This document shows positions 1 through 5,437 of a stretch of 13,429 nt of DNA, one piece after another. The DNA comes from AP-15 sp035252905 (lineage in GTDB: Bacteria > Pseudomonadota > Alphaproteobacteria > ATCC43930 > CGMCC-115725), in assembly GCA_035252905.1 (NCBI GenBank), contig DATFCQ010000286.1, positions 1 to 13,429 of the forward strand, written 5' to 3'. Both the position numbers and the translations under genes were made by a program. Under the pieces are notes generated by a model. It ran no database searches, had not been told where the DNA came from, and saw only the letters and a list, made by a program, of their open reading frames with translations. Within the stretch, counting starts at the first letter, position 1. Each line of letters begins with the position of its first letter.

Positions 1-84
1 GGTCTCGACCCCCGTATGGTCCGCCTTGACGCGGATCTTGACGTTGTAGTCGATGACCCTCTTGACCGCGACCAGCGCCTTCAT
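1..84 (-). CDS. etfB: Electron transfer flavoprotein subunit beta, N-terminal fragment
   Basis: The reverse strand from 84 encodes 28 residues beginning MKALVAVKRVIDYNVKIRVK, and the gene continues beyond the left edge. This is the typical alphaproteobacterial EtfB N-terminus (MK-hydrophobic-VKRVxDYNVKIRVKxD). EtfB with EtfA carries electrons from acyl-CoA dehydrogenases to ETF:ubiquinone oxidoreductase. The ATG is supported by a purine-rich AGAGGACG ribosome-binding stretch immediately upstream (about 87-94). In related genomes etfB commonly follows an adenosyltransferase gene of the kind found at 544-1116, in the same orientation. Here about 460 bp of non-coding and remnant DNA separates them, so etfB may depend on its own promoter. 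The rest of the protein, including the FAD/AMP-binding regions, is outside the window. Confidence 0.88.
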   Translation of the reverse strand, partial: MKALVAVKRVIDYNVKIRVKADHTGVET

Positions 85-102
85 CTCGTCCTCTATTGGG
101 GT

Positions 103-140
103 CCCCGCGCGCCCCAATGGTACCATTGGGGCGCGCGGGG
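103..140. repeat. 38-bp perfect palindrome in the etfB leader
   Basis: Positions 103-121 and 122-140 are exact reverse complements with no unpaired centre; the middle is GGTACC and the arms are CCCCGCGCG-rich. On the etfB strand the palindrome ends 18 nt before the start codon, so an mRNA starting upstream would carry a 19-bp, GC-rich hairpin just before the ribosome-binding site. The heptamer ATTGGGG occurs at 95-101 and 125-131, and its complement CCCCAAT at 112-118. The segment beside the ribosome-binding site could therefore pair with an arm instead. No T-run follows on the etfB strand, so a Rho-independent terminator is unlikely. A protein-binding operator or an mRNA structure are both possible. 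Confidence 0.85.
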
Positions 141-159
141 CTGGGCTGTCGAGGCGGCG

Positions 160-188
160 AATTGTGCACGGGCACAGACATAAGGCAA
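160..188 (-). promoter_or_regulatory. Candidate sigma-70-type promoter for etfB
   Basis: On the minus strand TTGCCT (188-183) and ACAATT (165-160) are separated by 17 nt, which resembles -35 and -10 elements. A start near 153 would place the 38-bp palindrome wholly inside the 5' untranslated region of etfB. Both hexamers deviate from consensus (TTGACA, TATAAT), so this rests on spacing and position only. Confidence 0.25.
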
Positions 189-231
189 GCGCCTCATCCG
201 CCGCACCGCCGCAGGGGATGATAATCTTTGC

Positions 232-375
232 ATGATCTATCGAGTGTCCGCCATGCCCGGCCGGCCTGCTGACGACCCGATCCTGAAACGCTTCCGCGCG
301 GCGCTCGATCACATCTATGGCGAGCGCATCGAGCCATTCCTTGGCTTCCCTTCGCAGCAAGGCGTTGCTTTTTGA
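232..375 (+). pseudogene. Truncated N-terminus of a minimal nucleotidyltransferase (MNT-type) gene
   Basis: An ATG at 232 opens 47 codons ending at TGA 373-375. Residues 15-34 (DPILKRFRAALDHIYGERIE) closely resemble the start of alphaproteobacterial minimal nucleotidyltransferases, in which a helix ending in IYGxRIE is followed by a beta strand and the catalytic GSRARG loop. Here the sequence departs from the family right after RIE: it reads PFLGFPSQQG and then stops. The GS motif and the catalytic acidic pair are missing. It therefore appears to be a 5' remnant of an MNT gene, of the kind often paired with HEPN-domain partners. No HEPN gene is next to it. A chance short ORF is the alternative. 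It runs opposite to the flanking genes. Confidence 0.5.
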
Positions 376-400
376 AGTCCAGCCCCGTCCTGTATGAGGC

Positions 401-490
401 GTAGGGCGGAAAAGCGGAGCGCATTCCGCCTTTTCCGATCGTGCCCGCGGCCGTTACGATGGCGGAATACGCTTCGCTCTTCCGCCCTAC
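401..490. repeat. Inverted-repeat element with 30-bp arms (REP-like)
   Basis: The arm at 401-430 (starting GTAGGGCGGAAAAGCGGAGC) and the reverse complement of 461-490 agree at 27 of 30 positions and flank a 30-nt spacer. Each arm itself contains GGCGGAA and TTCCGCC, so each can form its own hairpin, or the two arms can pair together. This organisation is typical of dispersed extragenic palindromic elements mobilised by RAYT-type transposases in many Proteobacteria. It lies just downstream of the adenosyltransferase stop and may also help end or protect that transcript. No transposase is present in the window. Confidence 0.7.
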
Positions 491-543
491 ATGCATTTTC
501 CGCCGATACTAGGGACTTTTCCTCCGAACCATGCCCATCCCTG

Positions 544-1116
544 TCAGGGCTGGGGCCGGTTGGCCCCCGGCTGCCACAACACGTCGCGGGCGCCGTTGTC
601 GTTCAGGCGGCGGCCGAGCACAAAGAGGTGGTCGGAGAGCCGGTTCAAATAGCGCAACGCCTCGGGGTTGACCGGCTCGGCGGCGGCCAGCTCGCTGGTG
701 AGGCGCTCGGCCCGCCGAGTGATCGTGCGGGCGAGGTGGAGATGGGCGGCGGCCGGCGTGCCGCCCGGCAGCACGAACGAATTGAGCGGCGCCAAGGCGG
801 CGTTCATCTGGTCGATCTCCTGTTCGAGCCGTTCGACCTGGGCGGCGAGGATGCGCAGCGCGCCGGATGCGCGCCGGCCGTCCTCGGGCGTGCACAGATC
901 GGCGCCAAGATCGAACAGATCGTTCTGGATACGCGCCAATATCTCGTCCGCCGCCGCGTCGGCGTAAAGCCGGACAAGGCCGATCGCGGCGTTGGCCTCG
1001 TCGACTGTGCCGTAGGCGGCGACGCGCAGCGCGTGCTTATTGACGCGAGTGCCGTCGCCGAGCGAAGTCTCGCCCTTGTCGCCCCCGCGCGTGTAGATGC
1101 GCGTCAGCCGCACCAT
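544..1116 (-). CDS. pduO: Cob(I)alamin adenosyltransferase, PduO type
   Basis: The 190-residue product adenosylates cob(I)alamin from ATP to make adenosylcobalamin, the cofactor of methylmalonyl-CoA mutase and related enzymes. The family's N-terminal ATP-binding motif is present as TRGGDKGETSLGDG (residues 9-22). It is followed by RVAAYGTVDEANAAIG (residues 32-47) and the C-terminal helix motif LNRLSDHLFVLGRRLN, which together define the PduO/MMAB trimeric four-helix-bundle family. Length is normal. The start follows the HIG1 stop by 14 nt, with a GAGGG ribosome-binding site in the gap, so the two genes are co-transcribed. In relatives etfB directly follows this gene; here an inverted repeat and other DNA intervene. 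Confidence 0.93.
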   Translation of the reverse strand: MVRLTRIYTRGGDKGETSLGDGTRVNKHALRVAAYGTVDEANAAIGLVRLYADAAADEILARIQNDLFDLGADLCTPEDGRRASGALRILAAQVERLEQEIDQMNAALAPLNSFVLPGGTPAAAHLHLARTITRRAERLTSELAAAEPVNPEALRYLNRLSDHLFVLGRRLNDNGARDVLWQPGANRPQP

Positions 1117-1130
1117 GCCGCGCCGCCCTC

Positions 1131-1319
1131 TTAGCGGCCGAGCATCATCAGCATCGCCAGCAGAACCAGCGCCAGCGCCTGCATGATGACGCGCGACTGC
1201 ATCAATTTGTTCGAACGGCGCGGATCGCCGCCTCTCAGCATCGACGAAACGCCGAGCCCGAGCACGACGAGGACGCCGATCAATGCGCAGACCAGAAGGA
1301 AGGTCAGGACGATCTTCAT
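1131..1319 (-). CDS. HIG1-domain twin transmembrane helix small protein
   Basis: This 62-residue protein has two hydrophobic helices (about residues 3-27 and 44-60) separated by a basic loop, SMLRGGDPRRSNKLMQSRV. That is the layout of bacterial HIG1 (hypoxia-induced gene 1) proteins, which in alphaproteobacteria and mitochondria associate with cytochrome oxidase complexes in the inner membrane. The position immediately upstream of the PduO-type adenosyltransferase and the ETF gene is a common alphaproteobacterial arrangement. The protein is on the short side but complete. No good ribosome-binding site is visible before the ATG. Its function here is inferred from the family. Confidence 0.85.
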   Translation of the reverse strand: MKIVLTFLLVCALIGVLVVLGLGVSSMLRGGDPRRSNKLMQSRVIMQALALVLLAMLMMLGR

Positions 1320-1385
1320 CGGCCGAATATGGACCCGCGGCGAGCGCGCGGCCAGAGCCGATTTCCGCGGCCCGGCCGCGGCCGC

Positions 1386-2756
1386 CTATTGTGAAGAGAT
1401 CCGCGTGCGCAGGCGGTGGCCGTGCGCGATCGCCCGCGCCATCCGGCCGGGTATGCCGGCGCGCACGCTCCTCAGATTGCGCTGCAAGCGATTGTGGCGC
1501 TGGCGGGCATGGGCCCGGGTCTCGGCCGCGCTCGGGCGCCGCGGATGCGCGGCGATCCGCTCGGGGCCGTCATTGGCGGGCTCCTCCAGGGTCAAGACGG
1601 AGAGGAGATCGGGTGCGGCGGCGACCCGCGGCGTCATCGGCGGGGCGAGGCCGAAAAGCTTCTCCAGGGTCGCGATGATCGAGGTGTGATCGAACGGATA
1701 GGAGGGCCCGTCCCCCGCAGCCGGCGGACGCAGGATGCTGCCGGGCGCGACAAAGGGGGAGACGATGACCGTCGGCACGCGCACCCCGTACAGATCGAAG
1801 GTGAACCCGTCCGGATAGGGGCCGCCCGGCGGCACCGCGGGTGGCGGCGGGACATGGTCGAAGCAGCCGCCGATTTCGTCATAGGTGATGATCAATAAGG
1901 TGCGCTGCCATGTCGGCGCGCTGCGCAGCGCATTGTAGACGGCCGCGATCAACTGCTCGCCATAGACGATGTTATGCGGCGGATGCTGGTCGTTCGGGAC
2001 CTTGTTGGTCAGACGGCTGGCGTAGTAGCGCGGTTCGATGAAGCTGTAATTCGGCAATCTGCCGGAGCGGGCGTCCTCGGCGAATTCTCCCTCGAACAGG
2101 CGAAAACGCGTCGGAATATCGAGCCACAGATGGAGCAATGTCGCCGCCTGCGGCAGATCGTGGAAATAGATCTTCCAGCTACGGCCCGCTTTGCCGAGCC
2201 GATTGAAGATCGTCGGCATCATGCGCGGCCAGCGGCGCGGAAAGCGGGATCGCTCATTGTTGACGAACCCGCCGCCGGTCCCGCAATGCGTGAAATAGCG
2301 GTTGGGCCAAGTCTCGCACGGCGCCGAAGCATGCCAGCGGTCAGAGACGCCGAACGAGCGGGCGAGCAGGCTCAATACCGGGACCTGCGCCGGCGTGAAA
2401 TAATGCATGACCGCACGGGGATCGGGGGGACCGTTCAGCCGCGGCTGCCGCATGTAATTGTCGACGAACCCGCTCATCGTCGGCTGCTGGCCGCCGCACA
2501 ACCCGAACAATTGCATCTGCACGTCGGCGAACAATTCGCCCGGGTCGGGATCGGGGATGACGGCCGTCTCGGGCAGCATGGCCGGGCTGTTCCACACCCG
2601 GATCTCTTCGACCTTGCCGTCCGGCCGGTGCCACGGGTTGCTCTCGGTCCCGTCGAGACCGTCGAACGCATCGCTTTTCGGATAGAGCCGCCCGAGCATG
2701 CAGTCGAACGAGCGGTTCTCCAGCATCAGAACCACGACGTGCTCGATTTTCGGCAT
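1386..2756 (-). CDS. Phosphoesterase of the phospholipase C / acid phosphatase family
   Basis: The 456-residue protein belongs to the PF04185 phosphoesterase family, which hydrolyses phosphate mono- or diesters (phospholipase C, AcpA-type acid phosphatase). Visible motifs are the metal-binding MLENRSFD at residues 11-18, the segment CETWPNRYFTHCGT at 147-160 near the expected nucleophile, DQHPP at 256-260, TYDEIGGCFDHVPPP at 291-305 (metal ligands Asp293 and Glu294) and FDHTSI at 355-360. No signal peptide precedes the first motif, unlike many secreted members, so the protein may be cytoplasmic or the start may lie elsewhere; no clear ribosome-binding site is seen. After about residue 396 there is a tail of some 60 residues very rich in Arg and His. 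A lipoprotein gene lies 76 bp upstream on the same strand. The substrate cannot be told from sequence. Confidence 0.88.
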   Translation of the reverse strand: MPKIEHVVVLMLENRSFDCMLGRLYPKSDAFDGLDGTESNPWHRPDGKVEEIRVWNSPAMLPETAVIPDPDPGELFADVQMQLFGLCGGQQPTMSGFVDNYMRQPRLNGPPDPRAVMHYFTPAQVPVLSLLARSFGVSDRWHASAPCETWPNRYFTHCGTGGGFVNNERSRFPRRWPRMMPTIFNRLGKAGRSWKIYFHDLPQAATLLHLWLDIPTRFRLFEGEFAEDARSGRLPNYSFIEPRYYASRLTNKVPNDQHPPHNIVYGEQLIAAVYNALRSAPTWQRTLLIITYDEIGGCFDHVPPPPAVPPGGPYPDGFTFDLYGVRVPTVIVSPFVAPGSILRPPAAGDGPSYPFDHTSIIATLEKLFGLAPPMTPRVAAAPDLLSVLTLEEPANDGPERIAAHPRRPSAAETRAHARQRHNRLQRNLRSVRAGIPGRMARAIAHGHRLRTRISSQ

Positions 2757-2832
2757 GAGTGCAGTGACTGTCCGGGAAGCTGAATGTCCGGGCGGGCGGC
2801 AAGCCGGCCGCGCCGGCCGGGCGCGGTCTTCG

Positions 2833-3069
2833 CTACGGGCGGGCTTCCTCCCGGTTGCTGACGTACTGGTAATTATAAGGGATGGTCTTGACCTGGTTTG
2901 GGTCGTGGGCGCGCAGCAGGTCGGACTGGGTCATCGTGATCGCTGAAATGTCGTCGTCGGCGGCATGGATGTTCTGGATATTGCTGGCCCGCTCCGGGCC
3001 GCCGACGCTGCAACCGGCCGCCGTGCCGAGCATCAGAACGGCGATGAGACCGAGGCGAAGACCGGTCAT
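2833..3069 (-). CDS. Small predicted lipoprotein, unknown function
   Basis: The 78-residue protein starts MTGLRLGLIAVLMLGTAAGC, a lipoprotein signal peptide with Cys20 as the predicted lipidated residue (lipobox AAGC). The mature part is short, polar and Asn/Asp-rich, with a segment DDISAITMTQSDLLRA and a Tyr-containing end (IPYNYQYVSNREEARP). I do not recognise a named family. The ATG is supported by a GGAGAGA ribosome-binding site at 3073-3079. It is the first gene on its strand and precedes the phosphoesterase, with which it may be co-transcribed. Role unknown; an envelope location is inferred from the lipobox. Confidence 0.75.
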   Translation of the reverse strand: MTGLRLGLIAVLMLGTAAGCSVGGPERASNIQNIHAADDDISAITMTQSDLLRAHDPNQVKTIPYNYQYVSNREEARP

Positions 3070-3373
3070 AAATCTCTCCGCTAATTGGAAGCCTTGAACG
3101 CTACTCTCAATAGAACACCCCTGCCAGCGTAAAGATCCGGTTGACCGGAAGTTGCGCGCACCGGATCAACGCCTTTGCCGCGCTTTCGCTCCCGGCCGGA
3201 CAGCGGCGCGGCTCGGGAAAAAGCCGGTTGACGGCGAGGCTGCGGCGGGACTACATCAGGGACTATGCCTTTATCGGCGGCATCCGGCCGGGATGACCGG
3301 CGAATTAGCAGCCCGAACCCGCTGCGGGTTCGGGCCCTGTTGCTTCGCCGTCATCTTGCCGAGGACATGTCCA
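3070..3373. other. Divergent intergenic region and leader of the ACT gene
   Basis: This roughly 300-bp gap separates the minus-strand lipoprotein gene from the plus-strand ACT gene. It contains an inverted pair GATCCGG/CCGGATC (3134-3140 and 3161-3167), the nonamer CCGGTTGAC twice on the same strand (3137-3145 and 3224-3232), a strong hairpin at 3311-3335, and a 47-codon ORF from ATG 3265 that overlaps the start of the ACT gene out of frame. I see no tRNA, no convincing full-length gene and no clear sigma-70 promoter. Confidence 0.5.
3311..3335 (+). promoter_or_regulatory. Strong leader hairpin upstream of the ACT gene
   Basis: GCCCGAACCCG (3311-3321) and CGGGTTCGGGC (3325-3335) form a perfect 11-bp stem with a three-base CTG loop, ending 38 nt before the ACT start codon. 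The downstream CCTGTTGCTTC is only weakly T-rich, so termination would be inefficient at best. The position, in the 5' leader of a gene related to amino-acid-binding regulatory subunits, makes an attenuator-type role possible. This is not shown by the sequence. Confidence 0.5.
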
Positions 3374-3679
3374 ATGCCGTCACTTGCCACGAGCGCCGCT
3401 CCTGTTGAGCGTTCCGCGACCGCCCGTTTCTCCGTTCACGCCCGCGCCGAGCCTGGCGTCATGCCGCGATTGCTCGGACTGTTCGCCAAGCGCGGCTTGG
3501 TGCCGGCGTTCTGGCGCAGCGCCGTGTCGCGCGACGAGCGCGACCTCGTGATCGAGATTGAAATGCGCAATCTTGCCGATGAGATGACGGATTACATCGC
3601 CGCCTCTATGCGGCAGGTTGTCGGGGTCGACGTCGTGCTGACCTCGGCCGGGCCGGGCGGCCGGGCGCCCGCTCTCTGA
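3374..3679 (+). CDS. ACT-domain protein related to acetolactate synthase regulatory subunits
   Basis: From ATG 3374 the product has 101 residues. The chosen start is supported by a GAGGA ribosome-binding site at 3361-3365, 8 nt upstream; the reading frame is open further upstream but codes for nothing recognisable. Residues about 17-92 look like one ACT domain: the beta strand RFSVHARAEPGVMPRLLGLF is followed by a helix, then LVIEIEMRNL and a second helix ending in QVVGVDVV. ACT domains bind small ligands, usually amino acids, and regulate partner enzymes. The pattern most resembles IlvH/IlvM-type subunits, but no catalytic subunit lies nearby. Its TGA shares one base with the ATG of the Nudix gene (TGATG), so the two are translationally coupled. 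The ligand is unknown. Confidence 0.75.
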   Translation: MPSLATSAAPVERSATARFSVHARAEPGVMPRLLGLFAKRGLVPAFWRSAVSRDERDLVIEIEMRNLADEMTDYIAASMRQVVGVDVVLTSAGPGGRAPAL

Positions 3680-4530
3680 TGTCGTTCGCCGACCACATCC
3701 GTCTCTGCAACAATTACGACCCGGGCCGGGTTCTGCCGCTCATTGCCGGATCCGAGCGGATCGGGCTCGTCCGCCGCGACAACGCCGCAGTGTTGCGCCG
3801 CTTCCCCGACCTGTTCGCGGTCGGCGCGGACGCGGTGCGGCTTGCGGCTCAAGGCGACGCCGCAAGTTTGAGCGCCGCGGTCGAGGCCGCGGTCGCCGCG
3901 CTCGTCGCCGAGCGCCGCGTTCCGCGCACCCGCAACGAGACCTTCGACGTGATGCCGCGCTGGGGCGTCCCGCCGCTGTTCCGCCTCGACCGCGGCGCCG
4001 TGCCGTTTTTCGGGACGCGCGCCTACGGCGTTCATCTGAACGGCTATCGCCGCGAGAGGGGGGAGCTGATGCTGTGGGTCGGGCGGCGCGCGCCCGACAA
4101 GCAGGTAGCCCCCGACAAGCTCGACAACCTCGTCGCCGGCGGCATCGGCAATGGTCACGGCGTCGCCGACACTCTCGTCAAGGAGGGCGAAGAGGAGGCC
4201 GGCATCGCGCCCGAACTGATCGCGCGGGCGGTGCCGGTCGGGGCGGTGTCGTATCGCATGGAGACCGCGCTCGGCATCCGCGACGACGTGCTGTTCTGCT
4301 ATGATCTCGAACTGCCGGCCGATTTCGCGCCGGAATGCCATGACGGCGAAATTGTCGAATTCCGGCTGATGTCGGCCGCGGCGGTGCTCGACATCGTGCG
4401 CGAGAGCGACGACTTCAAATTCAACGTCAATCTTGTGATCCTCGATTTCGCCCTGCGCCACGGCCTCATTCGGCCGGACGACCCGGAATATCTCGACGTT
4501 GCGACCGGGCTTCACCGCCCGCTCGACTGA
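3679..4530 (+). CDS. Nudix hydrolase with N-terminal DUF4743-like domain
   Basis: The 283-residue protein has an N-terminal region of about 115 residues (NNYDPGRVLPLIAGSERIGL and onward) typical of DUF4743 proteins, then a Nudix fold. The Nudix box spans residues 154-176. It keeps the essential KEGEEEAGI core, but the first glutamate of the G-x5-E signature is replaced by His160 and the usual Arg by Lys168. This degenerate start is, to my knowledge, common in the TNR3/YJR142W/NUDT24 subfamily, some members of which hydrolyse oxidised thiamine diphosphates. Substrate assignment here is inference. It is coupled to the ACT gene upstream. Its last 19 bases overlap the 3' end of gluQ on the opposite strand. 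Confidence 0.85.
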   Translation: MSFADHIRLCNNYDPGRVLPLIAGSERIGLVRRDNAAVLRRFPDLFAVGADAVRLAAQGDAASLSAAVEAAVAALVAERRVPRTRNETFDVMPRWGVPPLFRLDRGAVPFFGTRAYGVHLNGYRRERGELMLWVGRRAPDKQVAPDKLDNLVAGGIGNGHGVADTLVKEGEEEAGIAPELIARAVPVGAVSYRMETALGIRDDVLFCYDLELPADFAPECHDGEIVEFRLMSAAAVLDIVRESDDFKFNVNLVILDFALRHGLIRPDDPEYLDVATGLHRPLD

Positions 4531-5378
4531 GCGAGGGCGAGGATTTCGGCGGGGCCGAGGCCGCGCTCACGCATCGCCCGGATCGCGAGCGCGCCGTCGC
4601 GCTTGGACAGGCGGCGGCCGGCCGCATCGGTCAAGAGCGCATGATGGCGGTAGCGCGGCGTCGGCAGGCCGAGCAAGGCCTGCAACAGCCGATGTACATG
4701 CGTCGCCTCGGCAAGATCGGCGCCGCGCGTCACCAGGGTGACGCCCTGCAACGCGTCGTCGACGGTGACGGCGAGATGATAGCTCGTCGGCACGTCCTTG
4801 CGAGCCAATACGACGTCGCCGAACGACGCCGGGTCGGCGCGGCGCAGGCCCGGCGCGCCGATGCCCTCCTCGATCCAGTCGAGCGGGCCGGTCAAAGCGA
4901 GCGCCCGCGCAAGGTCGAGCCGCAAGGCATAATCGCGTCCGCTCCGCCGCTTTGCTGCGCGCGCCGCCGCGTCGAGCCGGCGGCAGGTGCCGGGATAGGG
5001 GACGCCCATCTCGCCGTGCGGCGCCGCGCCGGAACGCGCGACTTCGGCGGCAATGTCGCGCCGCGTGCAGAAGCAGGGGTAGAGGAGCCCCAGCGCCGCG
5101 AGCCGGTCGAGGGCCGCCCGGTAGTCGTCAAAATGCTCCGACTGGCGGTGCACCGGACCGTCCCAATGAAGGCCGAGCCAGGCAAGGTCGTCGAGGATCG
5201 CTGCCGCGAATTCCTCGCGGCAGCGCGTCCGGTCGATATCTTCAAGGCGCAACAGAAAGCGCCCATGAGCCGCACGCGCCGCCTGCCAGCCGGCGAGCGC
5301 CGAGCGGACGTGACCCAGATGCAGATAGCCGGTCGGGCTCGGGGCGAACCGCGTCACCGCTGGAACAGGCTCGGTCAT
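4512..5378 (-). CDS. gluQ: Glutamyl-Q tRNA(Asp) synthetase
   Basis: The 288-residue protein is a truncated paralogue of glutamyl-tRNA synthetase that attaches glutamate to the queuosine base of tRNA(Asp). It has the opening RFAPSPTGYLHLGH with the class I HIGH-type motif (residues 10-23), the acidic LRLEDIDRTR (44-52), the zinc-binding candidates Cys102, Cys104 and Cys132, and the KMSKS-type RRLSKRDG (255-262). It lacks the anticodon-binding domain, and the length is right for GluQ-RS rather than GltX. The start has a GGAGGAG ribosome-binding site (5382-5388). It converges with the Nudix gene with a 19-bp overlap, so no terminator fits between them. Confidence 0.93.
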   Translation of the reverse strand: MTEPVPAVTRFAPSPTGYLHLGHVRSALAGWQAARAAHGRFLLRLEDIDRTRCREEFAAAILDDLAWLGLHWDGPVHRQSEHFDDYRAALDRLAALGLLYPCFCTRRDIAAEVARSGAAPHGEMGVPYPGTCRRLDAAARAAKRRSGRDYALRLDLARALALTGPLDWIEEGIGAPGLRRADPASFGDVVLARKDVPTSYHLAVTVDDALQGVTLVTRGADLAEATHVHRLLQALLGLPTPRYRHHALLTDAAGRRLSKRDGALAIRAMRERGLGPAEILALAQSSGR

Positions 5379-5437
5379 GCGCTCCTCCGCCGGGGCAGTG
5401 TCTTAATATCTATTTCTTCCGCCGCCGGAATGCCTCA

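Noticed and set aside
394..1134. 246-codon plus-strand frame opposite the adenosyltransferase
   Set aside because: It starts inside the inverted repeat and mirrors the PduO-type gene; no protein family is recognisable.
3107..3133. Possible minus-strand promoter TTTACG-N15-TATTGA for the lipoprotein gene
   Set aside because: The 15-nt spacer is too short and the hexamers are poor, so it is not supportable without a mapped start.
3152..3373. Upstream extension of the ACT gene frame
   Set aside because: The extension lacks any recognisable fold and crosses the leader hairpin, whereas ATG 3374 has a well-placed GAGGA site and begins just before the ACT domain.
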